A stretch of DNA of 33,951 nt from an uncultured Roseburia sp. (lineage in GTDB: Bacteria; Bacillota; Clostridia; Lachnospirales; Lachnospiraceae). This document shows positions 18,170-25,362 of this stretch, piece by piece. The DNA is taken from positions 1 to 33,951 of the forward strand of contig CANDCP010000033.1 of assembly GCA_947383215.1 (NCBI GenBank). The letters are read 5' to 3'. The notes under the pieces are model-generated. The model did not search any database, was not told the DNA's origin, and saw nothing but the letters and a program-made list of their open reading frames with translations. A program made the position numbers and the translations under genes. Numbering within the stretch: the stretch's first letter is position 1; every line of letters begins with the position of its first letter.

Positions 18170-18196
18170 GACCTATTCTCCTATATTGTTTTCTAA

Positions 18197-18209
18197 CATT
18201 TCTGTTGTA
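18197..18209 (-). promoter_or_regulatory. TACAACA motif, site B, upstream of the LytTR gene
   Basis: Minus-strand TACAACAGAAATG, nearly the same as site A at 18262-18275. It lies between the putative promoter and the start codon. Confidence 0.4.
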
Positions 18210-18258
18210 ATATTTATCGGAATAAGCGCAATATTTCGCCAATGGAATGATGTGGAAT

Positions 18259-18275
18259 CAACATTTTATGTTGTA
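18259..18275 (-). promoter_or_regulatory. TACAACA motif, site A, with a palindrome
   Basis: Minus-strand TACAACATAAAATG overlaps the perfect inverted repeat CAACAT-3-ATGTTG (18259-18273). It lies upstream of the putative -35 box of the regulator-kinase operon. A candidate binding site for the LytTR protein. Confidence 0.45.
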
Positions 18276-18342
18276 GAATCTCGCTTTGATGCGCCGAAGG
18301 TATGATTCTTTACACCGCAATGCTAGAACTTTTTCATAAAAT

Positions 18343-18386
18343 AAAAAAACTGAATGTATGAAAACCATCTGTTCTCATACATTCAG
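18343..18386 (-). terminator. Terminator of rny
   Basis: An 11-bp perfect stem (18386-18376 and 18360-18350, CTGAATGTATG/CATACATTCAG) with a 15-base loop is followed by seven T on the minus strand. Confidence 0.9.
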
Positions 18387-18411
18387 CGCTTATTTTCTTC
18401 GCAACTCAAAA

Positions 18412-19953
18412 TTATTTTGCATAATCAACAACTCTTGACTCACGAATCACATTTACCTTTATCTGTCCCGGATATTCCAGCTCTGCTTCTATCTGTTTTG
18501 AAATATCACGCGCAAGCAATACCATATCCGCATCGCTTACCTGCTCTGGAACCACCATAATTCGAATCTCTCTACCTGCCTGAATAGCAAAAGATTTATC
18601 TACACCCTTAAATCCATTCGTAATATCTTCCAACTGTTTTAATCTGTTTGAATATGTTTCCATCGTTTCCCGTCTGGCGCCCGGTCTGGCTGCACTGATG
18701 GTATCTGCAGCCTGCACGAGACAGGCAATTAAAGTTTCCGGCTCAACATCGCCGTGATGTGCCTCTACCGCATTGATAATCACGGATGATTCCTTATACT
18801 TTCTGCACAAATCCACACCAATCTGAATATGTGAGCCTTCAATTTCATGATCCACGGACTTTCCGATATCGTGTAATAGTCCGGCGCGCTTGGCAGTCCT
18901 GACATCCACGCCGATCTCAGCCGCCAGCAAACCGGCAAGCTGCGCCACCTCAATAGAATGCTTCAACGCATTCTGACCGTAGCTTGTACGGAATTTCATT
19001 CTTCCCAGCAGCTTGATCAATTCCGGATGAATCCCATGTACGCCGACTTCCAACGTGGCCGCTTCCCCTTCCTCGCGGATCATCGTCTCGACTTCTTTTT
19101 GCGCCTTTTCGACCATCTCCTCGATTCTGGCAGGATGTATACGTCCATCCACAATCAATTTTTCCAATGCAATGCGCGCAACCTCTCTGCGAATCGGATC
19201 AAATCCGGAAAGGATCACCGCCTCCGGCGTGTCGTCAATAATCAAATCCACACCGGTCATCGTCTCCAGGGTTCTTATATTGCGCCCCTCCCGGCCGATG
19301 ATTCTTCCTTTCATCTCATCATTCGGAAGCTGTACAACAGAAATCGTTGTCTCCGCGACATGGTCCGCAGCGCATTTTTGAATCGCCGTGACCACATATT
19401 CTTTCGCCCTTTTCTGTGCTTCTTCTTTTGCCTGACTTTCCAGCTCTTTGATCATTTTAGCCGTGTCAATTTTCACATCATCTTCAACAGTTTTTAATAG
19501 ATATTCCTTTGCTTGTTCGGAGGTAAGACCTGAGATTCGTTCTAGTTCCCGCACACGCTCTTCGTGGAGCACTGTAACTTCTGCCTTTTGTCTGTTAATT
19601 TCTTCTTCCTTTGCTGCAAATCCCGCTTCCCTTTTCTCGATAGCTTCCAATTTCTTGTCGAGATTGGCTTCCTTCTGCTCTATCCTGCGTTCATTACGCT
19701 GAATTTCAGTTCTCCGCTCTTTCATCTCTTTGTCAAGCTCATTCTTCGTCCGAATCGACTCTTCTTTCACTTCGAGTAAAGATTCCCTTTTCTTTGTCTC
19801 AGCGGTCTTTACTGCCTCATCTATTATTTCTCTCGCCTTTTCCTCCGCGCTGCCGATTTTCGCGGCAGAAACCTTTTTCTGGTATGCGGTCGTTGCAAAA
19901 TAAGTAATAGGCACAGCAATAATTAACGTGACGATTGCGACAATTACTGGCAC
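18412..19953 (-). CDS. rny: Ribonuclease Y
   Basis: RNase Y is the membrane-anchored endoribonuclease that starts mRNA decay in many Firmicutes. The N-terminal helix (residues 2-22) anchors it. Residues of about 30-150 form a long charged coiled coil. The KH domain contains [15 protein letters not shown], and the HD domain carries the metal-binding H-D pair in [12 protein letters not shown]. The 513-residue length is normal. The start is GTG, 5 bases after AGGAGGTG; this ribosome site can pair with the following CTCCT. Its own promoter overlaps the end of recX. Confidence 0.97.
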   Translation of the reverse strand: MPVIVAIVTLIIAVPITYFATTAYQKKVSAAKIGSAEEKAREIIDEAVKTAETKKRESLLEVKEESIRTKNELDKEMKERRTEIQRNERRIEQKEANLDKKLEAIEKREAGFAAKEEEINRQKAEVTVLHEERVRELERISGLTSEQAKEYLLKTVEDDVKIDTAKMIKELESQAKEEAQKRAKEYVVTAIQKCAADHVAETTISVVQLPNDEMKGRIIGREGRNIRTLETMTGVDLIIDDTPEAVILSGFDPIRREVARIALEKLIVDGRIHPARIEEMVEKAQKEVETMIREEGEAATLEVGVHGIHPELIKLLGRMKFRTSYGQNALKHSIEVAQLAGLLAAEIGVDVRTAKRAGLLHDIGKSVDHEIEGSHIQIGVDLCRKYKESSVIINAVEAHHGDVEPETLIACLVQAADTISAARPGARRETMETYSNRLKQLEDITNGFKGVDKSFAIQAGREIRIMVVPEQVSDADMVLLARDISKQIEAELEYPGQIKVNVIRESRVVDYAK

Positions 19954-19966
19954 AGGAGCACCTCCT
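19954..19966 (-). promoter_or_regulatory. Hairpin that covers the rny ribosome binding site
   Basis: The minus-strand AGGAG-GTG-CTCCT is a 5-bp inverted repeat with a 3-base loop, directly before the GTG start codon. It includes the Shine-Dalgarno sequence. Confidence 0.45.
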
Positions 19967-20034
19967 TTATTTGATTTTCATTGTACATTTTATAACAAAA
20001 ATACGGGTTATCTGTCATAAATAACAACATATAA

Positions 20035-20063
20035 ATTTTATACTTAATTATGCATTATGTCAA
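20035..20063 (-). promoter_or_regulatory. Promoter of rny
   Basis: TTGACA (20063-20058), 17-base spacer, TAAAAT (20040-20035) on the minus strand. The -35 box is formed by the last codons of recX. The leader to the GTG is about 75 bases. Confidence 0.7.
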
Positions 20064-20666
20064 GTAGTCAGAACATTTCATTGCCTTTAAAATATCCTCG
20101 CTCTTAAATCCTCTTCGCATAAGAAACGCATATACCCGGCGCCGCTCCTCCTGCCGCATATTCTCGTCGTAACCCTTTTTTGCCAGTAATTTGCCTATCT
20201 TTTCACACTCGTCGGCCTCGTATTCACATTCTAATGCCCGGCTGGCATTGGCCTTTGAAATCCCCTTTGACAACAAATCCGCCATGATACGTCTCTTGCT
20301 TCGGGTATTCTGATAGCTTCGCACATAGGCCGCCGCATAGCGCGCATCGTCCAGATAATGATATTTTTTTACGTAGGAAACGGCTTCGTCGATAGCCTCG
20401 GCCGGATATTCGTTCTGCTTAAGCTTATCACGAAGCCCCGCCTCCGTGCGGTCCATTCTCTCTAACAGATGCAGCGCGCGCTTCTTTGCCCGCACAAAAA
20501 TTATCTCTGACAAGATTTCGTCGTACTCCTCTTTCGAAAGATACGTCCCAGGTGCCAGCCCCCTGGAACGTATCTCTCCCCGGTAAAGCGGCCACACGGT
20601 GCCGTTATCCAGGAACACCTTATATTTTCCCTTTTTGCATTCTGTTATCTCTTCTACGCAAACCAT
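20055..20666 (-). CDS. recX: Regulatory protein RecX
   Basis: RecX modulates RecA filaments. The protein is built of repeated three-helix units, seen here as RALHLLERMDRTEAGLRDKL, YVKKYHYLDDARYAAAYV and MADLLSKGISKANASRALE. The fourth unit is EERRRVYAFLMRRGFKSEDI. I start at the ATG 20666, just past the recA stop codon, where GAGGAG at the end of recA serves as ribosome site and the N-terminus (VEEITECKKGKYKVFLDNG) aligns with the family. An in-frame ATG at 20687 inside recA is the alternative. The recA-recX pairing is common in Firmicutes and suggests coupled expression under SOS control. Confidence 0.9.
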   Translation of the reverse strand: MVCVEEITECKKGKYKVFLDNGTVWPLYRGEIRSRGLAPGTYLSKEEYDEILSEIIFVRAKKRALHLLERMDRTEAGLRDKLKQNEYPAEAIDEAVSYVKKYHYLDDARYAAAYVRSYQNTRSKRRIMADLLSKGISKANASRALECEYEADECEKIGKLLAKKGYDENMRQEERRRVYAFLMRRGFKSEDILKAMKCSDYLT

Positions 20667-20667
20667 A

Positions 20668-21711
20668 TTACTCCTCTGCTTTCGCATCCTCCTCCGGCGT
20701 CTCCTCCGAAGTCATGCTATAATGCCCGCGAACCTTTGCCTCTACGGTCTCGCAGATATCCGGATGCTCTCTCAAAAATGTCTTGGCATTTTCCCTTCCC
20801 TGCCCTATCTTTTCTCCATTATAGGCATACCAGGCGCCCGACTTGTTAATGATGCCAAGATCCGCGGCCAGATCCAAAATATCTCCCTCTTTCGTAATGC
20901 CCTTCCCAAACATAATATCAAACTCGGCCTCACGAAACGGCGGCGCTACTTTATTTTTAACGACTTTTACTCTGGTACGGTTTCCCACAACTTCGCCGCT
21001 CTGCTTTAACGCTTCGATCCTGCGCACATCCAGACGAACGGAAGAATAAAACTTCAGAGCGCGGCCTCCCGTTGTCGTCTCCGGATTCCCGTACATTACC
21101 CCGACCTTCTCGCGAAGCTGGTTGATAAAGATTACAATACAGTTTGACTTGCTGATAACCGCGGTCAGCTTACGCAGCGCCTGCGACATCAGCCTCGCCT
21201 GCAGCCCCACATGCGAATCCCCCATATCGCCGTCAATCTCCGCCTTCGGCACAAGCGCCGCCACCGAATCTACAATTACGATGTCAACCGCGCCGGAGCG
21301 CACCATGGTCTCTGTAATCTCAAGCGCCTGTTCCCCGTTGTCCGGCTGGGAGATGTACAAATTGTCAATATCTACGCCTATATTCTTCGCATACACAGGA
21401 TCCAACGCATGTTCGGCGTCAATAAAACCCGCGATGCCTCCTCTCTTTTGCACCTCGGCCACCGCGTGAAGCGCTACGGTTGTCTTACCGCTTGATTCCG
21501 GCCCGTATATCTCTATAATTCTGCCTTTCGGAAGCCCTCCAAGCCCAAGCGCCAAATCCAGGCTCAGGGAACCGGTAGGAACCGTCTCCACATTCATCTT
21601 CGCACTCTCGTCCCCAAGCTTCATAACGGACCCTTTACCGTACTGCTTCTCAATCTGAGAGATCGCAGCATCCAACGCCTTTAATTTATCATCTTTTAAT
21701 TCTTTTGCCAT
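20668..21711 (-). CDS. recA: Recombinase RecA
   Basis: RecA forms filaments on single-stranded DNA for homologous recombination and SOS induction. Motifs include the Walker [10 protein letters not shown] (residues 70-78), the Walker B region [12 protein letters not shown], the DNA-binding loop L1 ([19 protein letters not shown]) and loop L2 ([22 protein letters not shown]). The C-terminal tail is acidic ([13 protein letters not shown]), as usual. AAAGGAG precedes the ATG. An SOS box lies between the promoter and the start codon, so the gene should be LexA repressed. recX overlaps its end. The length of 347 residues is standard. Confidence 0.98.
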   Translation of the reverse strand: MAKELKDDKLKALDAAISQIEKQYGKGSVMKLGDESAKMNVETVPTGSLSLDLALGLGGLPKGRIIEIYGPESSGKTTVALHAVAEVQKRGGIAGFIDAEHALDPVYAKNIGVDIDNLYISQPDNGEQALEITETMVRSGAVDIVIVDSVAALVPKAEIDGDMGDSHVGLQARLMSQALRKLTAVISKSNCIVIFINQLREKVGVMYGNPETTTGGRALKFYSSVRLDVRRIEALKQSGEVVGNRTRVKVVKNKVAPPFREAEFDIMFGKGITKEGDILDLAADLGIINKSGAWYAYNGEKIGQGRENAKTFLREHPDICETVEAKVRGHYSMTSEETPEEDAKAEE

Positions 21712-21728
21712 TATTATTCTCCTTTTAT

Positions 21729-21742
21729 CGAACTTGTGTTCG
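21729..21742. promoter_or_regulatory. SOS box (LexA operator) of recA
   Basis: The palindrome CGAAC-TTGT-GTTCG matches the Gram-positive LexA operator of inverted CGAAC/GTTCG arms with a 4-base centre. It lies 15-28 bases downstream of the -10 box, within the early transcribed region. Confidence 0.85.
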
Positions 21743-21756
21743 TATTTTCTGTTCTA

Positions 21757-21785
21757 ATAATATTACATTTGAGGGGAAAAGTCAA
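21757..21785 (-). promoter_or_regulatory. Promoter of recA
   Basis: TTGACT (21785-21780), 17-base spacer, TATTAT (21762-21757) on the minus strand, followed by the SOS box. Confidence 0.8.
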
Positions 21786-21852
21786 TCATTAATTTCCTGA
21801 TAAAGAGACGGAAGAAGAGAGAAACCGACCTTGACGGATCTTCCTGCGATAT

Positions 21853-21890
21853 AAAAAATAAGAACAGCCGAGACTTCAGCTGTCCTTATT
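21853..21890 (-). terminator. Terminator of the L,D-transpeptidase gene
   Basis: A 12-bp stem with one G-U pair (arms 21890-21879 and 21868-21857) and a 10-base loop is followed by T-rich sequence on the minus strand, upstream of the recA promoter. Confidence 0.85.
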
Positions 21891-21926
21891 ATAGAATGTC
21901 TGTTCTGTTTCGTCAAGTGTTTTTTC

Positions 21927-23429
21927 TCACTGCCGGTCTTCGCCGGACGTATCTTTTTCCTTCTCCGGATCCACATACGAGTATGCGTTGGAAATTTTAC
22001 AGTTCTCGGTTGTAAGCTCTGTCGGTTCTCTGTAATACGCAATCACCGGCGTCTCCTTTTGTATCATTCCATACAGCTCCAACGCTGCCTCACGCGGTAC
22101 GTTCACACAACCGTGAGAACCCTGGGTCTTATAATAACTCCCGCCAAATGCGCTTCTCCACGACGCGTCATGGATTCCGACATTATAGGCGAACACAATA
22201 AAATACTCTACGTCCGACTCATAATCCTCTCCGACTAACACCGCCGGACTCTGTTTGTACACCACCTTAAAGACTCCGTCCGGCGAACCGTTTCCTTTTG
22301 CAATATTGCCGGATACGATATCCGAATCTAATTTCAGCTTTCCCTGCTCGTAATACCACATATGCTGATTCGTATAATCAATCTCTACATATGTATTACC
22401 GATGTCCTCAAGCCCTTCTACCTGCGCCCGCTGGGAATAGACCGGCTCCCGGTGCGTCGTCCCCCCCGACAGAATGTTTTCCTTTAAAAGCCCGGCTTCT
22501 TTCTCTTTGTCAATCACCCATCCGTAATCGCCGCCGCCGATCTCTATAACATCCCCCTTTGAAGTCGTAAACCTCCGCACATCCGCGTACGTGTTATATT
22601 TACTCGCGAGCCTCTGCACAAAACGCTCTATCATATCCTCCTTCAACGTGACGGAAAAGTCCCCGTGAAGCTCTATCATATCAAAAATCTCCGCCCCCTC
22701 AAGGCTCTCATCATAATCGGAAATCTCATAAACAATACGGGCGGAAACGTATTTCTCTATCGACGCCATCGCGTCGACAATTTCATGCGACTCTGTTGTC
22801 ACAACCGGCTTCTCATACATTTCATTCGTCAGATGCAGCTCCCCCTCCCCCAACGAGACTGCCGTCTTTACCGCTTCCACAACTTTTTCAAAAATCAGCA
22901 GATTTCCCTGTTCCTCTTCTACCACCTGATAGGCGTCGTCCTGCCGCACAATGCTTGCATCCTCCGGCTTTTTGACGTTTTCCTCCAAAAAACACGGCAG
23001 AGACGATACCGCGTCTCTTAACATGTCTTCCTCATATTCCATCGGCGTCGCCACGTCAATCCGATTCCCCGAAAATACCGCGGCAAGCCATCCGTATGGA
23101 TTCTGCTTTTTTAACGCCTTTTCCACCGAACCGTCCGGCGCGTAATTCCCCCCGATCTGCGCCCCCTCTAAAGGATATAAATTCTTATCCCTGTCCGCAA
23201 CGATCAACGTATATTCTCCCGCGTCCCCGGCTATTTTCTCCTCCGCTTCCTCCACGCTAAGTCCCCCTACGTTCAGACCGTTTATCTCGGTGCGGAAGAA
23301 AAAATGGCTCCGAAAATAAAAAGTCATAAAAAAATAAGCGGCCAAAAGCAAAAAAATTATCGTAAGTACTGCCGTTATCCCTATTCGGATTCTCCTCATT
23401 CGCTGTCTCTTTTCCCTGACTCCGTACAT
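21927..23429 (-). CDS. L,D-transpeptidase with peptidoglycan-binding-like N-terminal region
   Basis: L,D-transpeptidases make 3-3 cross-links in peptidoglycan or attach proteins to it. A membrane helix near the N-terminus (IRIGITAVLTIIFLLLAAYFF) places the rest outside. The long middle region begins with NGLNVGGLSVEEAEEKI and resembles the VanW/YoaR-associated PG_binding_4 repeats. The C-terminal YkuD domain starts at YVEIDYTNQHMWYYEQGKL and holds the catalytic cysteine in SHGCVNVPREA with a preceding GIHDASW histidine. I start at the ATG 23429, with GGAGG 7 bases ahead. The ATG at 23453 would lie only about 5 bases after the predicted transcription start. A role in spore or vegetative wall cannot be told apart. 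Confidence 0.92.
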   Translation of the reverse strand: MYGVREKRQRMRRIRIGITAVLTIIFLLLAAYFFMTFYFRSHFFFRTEINGLNVGGLSVEEAEEKIAGDAGEYTLIVADRDKNLYPLEGAQIGGNYAPDGSVEKALKKQNPYGWLAAVFSGNRIDVATPMEYEEDMLRDAVSSLPCFLEENVKKPEDASIVRQDDAYQVVEEEQGNLLIFEKVVEAVKTAVSLGEGELHLTNEMYEKPVVTTESHEIVDAMASIEKYVSARIVYEISDYDESLEGAEIFDMIELHGDFSVTLKEDMIERFVQRLASKYNTYADVRRFTTSKGDVIEIGGGDYGWVIDKEKEAGLLKENILSGGTTHREPVYSQRAQVEGLEDIGNTYVEIDYTNQHMWYYEQGKLKLDSDIVSGNIAKGNGSPDGVFKVVYKQSPAVLVGEDYESDVEYFIVFAYNVGIHDASWRSAFGGSYYKTQGSHGCVNVPREAALELYGMIQKETPVIAYYREPTELTTENCKISNAYSYVDPEKEKDTSGEDRQ

Positions 23430-23464
23430 CCTGTGTCCTCCAAAGGAATTCATTTTTCTGCCTT

Positions 23465-23493
23465 ATTATATCGCTTCACAGCGTTTTGTACAA
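23465..23493 (-). promoter_or_regulatory. Promoter of the L,D-transpeptidase gene
   Basis: TTGTAC (23493-23488), 17-base spacer, TATAAT (23470-23465) on the minus strand. The position supports the downstream start codon at 23429. Confidence 0.7.
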
Positions 23494-23517
23494 GTTTTAT
23501 TTCATAAACCAAATATC

Positions 23518-23546
23518 TTGACAAAACAACAACCTTGTCACATAAT
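23518..23546 (+). promoter_or_regulatory. Orphan plus-strand promoter with an internal dyad
   Basis: TTGACA (23518-23523), 17-base spacer, CATAAT (23541-23546). The inverted repeat TGACAA-10-TTGTCA (23519-23540) covers the -35 box and spacer. In the 23550-23784 stretch downstream I see no convincing gene, only short open frames and a weak hairpin at about 23555-23580. Confidence 0.4.
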
Positions 23547-23784
23547 ACGAAAAAGGGCTTTGCCACACGGCCAGCCTTTCCGTCCGCAAAACAGAAAAAT
23601 AAATTTGCGCAAAGACGCATGATATCTGTATGATTCGGGAACAGAAGAGTTTCATTCTGAAATCAGGGAACTTAAAGTTTTATCCGTATCGTCGAGAATG
23701 CTAAAAGCGCCGGATATATCTGATAAATGAAAAGAAATGAATGCGTTTAAGAAAGTGAATTCTGATTTGATTTCTAACATAATT

Positions 23785-23970
23785 TCATATCTCCAAAATA
23801 CGCCTGATTTTCTCTATGTATTTGTCCCCTGTCCGCTCGCCGTACATAATATGATTGATATATTGCGGACTTGTTCCTACCAGCCTCGCCAGTTCATCCT
23901 GTTTCATTTCTAACTCTACAAGGCGGTGTTTGATGTTTTTCCCGAAAGGTGTCAATTTTCTTTTTGCCAT
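23785..23970 (-). CDS. Small XRE-type helix-turn-helix protein
   Basis: This 61-residue protein is almost only an HTH domain: LTPFGKNIKHRLVELEMKQD, then ELARLVGTSPQYINHIMYGER as the recognition unit. It resembles small Cro/CI-like regulators often found in mobile elements. I start at the ATG 23970, with AAAGGGAG ahead; in-frame upstream ATGs lack ribosome sites. It is transcribed divergently from the two XRE genes on the plus strand, from a perfect consensus promoter whose -10 box overlaps a palindrome. That suggests it represses itself and perhaps the divergent gene. Its target is not known. Confidence 0.8.
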   Translation of the reverse strand: MAKRKLTPFGKNIKHRLVELEMKQDELARLVGTSPQYINHIMYGERTGDKYIEKIRRILEI

Positions 23971-24044
23971 AGTACTCCCTTTCATCAAATTCGGCATTGA
24001 GAAATTTCGCCGATTGATGTATAATAAATTTATCATCCGTTAAC

Positions 24045-24057
24045 ATAATTAAATTAT
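24045..24057. promoter_or_regulatory. Palindrome in the divergent XRE control region
   Basis: ATAATT-A-AATTAT is a perfect odd-centred palindrome that overlaps the -10 box of the XRE promoter at 24053-24081. It is a candidate operator, but the region is AT-rich and chance is possible. Confidence 0.3.
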
Positions 24058-24081
24058 AATTCACAGAATTAAATATGTCAA
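24053..24081 (-). promoter_or_regulatory. Consensus promoter of the divergent XRE gene
   Basis: A perfect TTGACA (24081-24076), 17-base spacer and TATAAT (24058-24053) on the minus strand, leading to the XRE gene at 23970. The strength implies that repression is needed. Confidence 0.8.
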
Positions 24082-24150
24082 ATTAAAAATGAACAATCAT
24101 AAATTTTTTTAGAGCAATTTTTTGTTCTTCGCATGATTAAGGAGAGAAAT

Positions 24151-24516
24151 ATGACCATCAGTCAACGCATTTTTGCCCTTATGGAGAGCAGGGGCTTATC
24201 TCAAAAAGATCTGGCCAAATACGCGGGAATTTCCCCGGCCGCCATCACGAGCTGGAAAAAGCGCCATACGACTCCCTCGGCCGACAAAATAGCCAAAATC
24301 AGTGAATTTCTCGGCGTATCCGAGCGTTACCTGCTGACCGGCTCCGACGAAACTTTTTCAGAAAACGTACTGCTTATGGAAGACATAGCGGAAATTTCCC
24401 CGCAGCTTTCCAAATCCGAGCTCCGGCTTCTTAAGCTGTTCCGTGTTCTCCCGGAATTTGAGCAGGGACGTATTCTCGGAATCGTAGAAAGCGCCGTTGA
24501 CAATTGTAAACTGTAA
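24151..24516 (+). CDS. XRE-family regulator, tandem paralogue 1
   Basis: The N-terminal 66 residues are an HTH_3 domain: MTISQRIFALMESRGLSQKD, then AGISPAAITSWKKRHTTPSAD as the recognition unit and KISEFLGVSERYLLTG. The 55-residue C-terminal tail (ending FEQGRILGIVESAVDNCKL) is helical and of unknown function, possibly for dimerisation. AAGGAG lies 6 bases before the ATG at 24151; an in-frame ATG at 24133 has no such site. The next gene is a clear paralogue with 60 percent or more identity in the HTH part. Not recognised as a named regulator. Confidence 0.85.
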   Translation: MTISQRIFALMESRGLSQKDLAKYAGISPAAITSWKKRHTTPSADKIAKISEFLGVSERYLLTGSDETFSENVLLMEDIAEISPQLSKSELRLLKLFRVLPEFEQGRILGIVESAVDNCKL

Positions 24517-24634
24517 CCGTTTTTTTATTTCAAAATATGATTTACTTTTATATCCGCAGTGTTTTTCTTCACTTGTATCCACATAGAAATTCAGATTGAA
24601 CAGGCAATTTCGCCTTATGTATAAGGAGATGAAT

Positions 24635-25021
24635 ATGACTATCAGCCAGCGTATTTTCGCGCTTTTAGAAAAAAAGAATTTAACTCAGAAACATTTGGCC
24701 GAGTACACCGGCATCTCGGAGGCCGCCATCAGCAGCTGGAAAAAAAGGAACACGACCCCCTCGTCCGACAAACTGATTAAAATCAGCGAGTTTCTCGGGG
24801 TGTCCGTATATTACCTTCTGACCGGCTCCGAAACCACAATCGGCGATCTACCGGCGGGTTCCGCCGTTTTAATTGACTCGGGCAACGCTTATCTGACAGC
24901 GGACGACGAAAAGACAGAAGAAGAGCTGCTAAGGATGTTCCGCTCCCTCTCAGATTTTAACAAAGGACGAATCTTAGGGATTATGGAAGCAATCACTGAG
25001 CAGCTGTATCTCGAACAATAA
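24635..25021 (+). CDS. XRE-family regulator, tandem paralogue 2
   Basis: The HTH domain (MTISQRIFALLEKKNLTQKH, TGISEAAISSWKKRNTTPSS, KISEFLGVSVYYLLTG) is nearly the same as in the gene before it. The C-terminal part carries an insertion (GDLPAGSAVLIDSGNAYL) and then the shared end pattern NKGRILGIMEAI. AAGGAG lies 6 bases before the ATG at 24635. The two genes are 118 bases apart on the same strand and look like a tandem duplication that has diverged mainly in the tail. The recognition helix differs by a few residues, so the DNA targets may be similar. Confidence 0.85.
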   Translation: MTISQRIFALLEKKNLTQKHLAEYTGISEAAISSWKKRNTTPSSDKLIKISEFLGVSVYYLLTGSETTIGDLPAGSAVLIDSGNAYLTADDEKTEEELLRMFRSLSDFNKGRILGIMEAITEQLYLEQ

Positions 25022-25034
25022 TTAAAAAGCAGGC

Positions 25035-25349
25035 TTACAGATTCAAAAAAGCCAGAAGCTCCTCTTTTGTCTGTACGCCAATCGTTTTTCCTTCAAAAAC
25101 TCCATGCTTCATCACAATAAACATCGGAATACTCATAACCTGATATTTTAAGGCAAGCGCGGCCTCCTCGTCCACATTTACCTTCCCTACCTTTATTTTT
25201 CCTGAGAATTCCCGTTCTATCTCCTCCAAAACAGGCGCCATCATTTTGCACGGCGTACACCAGTCGGCCCGGAAATCAAGCAGCACCGGTATTTCGCTCT
25301 TTAATACCTCTTCCTCAAAATTATCGTTCGTAACCGTGATTACCGACAT
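25035..25349 (-). CDS. trxA: Thioredoxin with a WCTPC active site
   Basis: A cytoplasmic disulfide reductant of 104 residues. The redox motif is DWCTPCKMMAP, with cysteines 31 and 34, and the cis-proline is in VMSIPMFIV. Typical thioredoxin 1 has WCGPC and a tryptophan in FWAxWC, whereas here Thr replaces Gly and Arg replaces that Trp (DFRADWC). The start at 25349 follows AGGAGG by 9 bases, and an upstream in-frame codon at 25391 lies inside prfC. It is 13 bases past prfC and is likely cotranscribed with it. The variant may have a changed redox potential or partner. Confidence 0.92.
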   Translation of the reverse strand: MSVITVTNDNFEEEVLKSEIPVLLDFRADWCTPCKMMAPVLEEIEREFSGKIKVGKVNVDEEAALALKYQVMSIPMFIVMKHGVFEGKTIGVQTKEELLAFLNL

Positions 25350-25362
25350 CTTTTTATACCTC

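Noticed and set aside
15922-18360. AgrB/AgrD-type peptide signal genes next to the two-component system
   Set aside because: I searched both spacers for a short peptide gene and a processing protease and saw none.
25022-25060. Terminator between the second XRE paralogue and trxA
   Set aside because: Only a 5-bp stem (GGCTT/AAGCC) is possible and it lies inside trxA, which is too weak to call.
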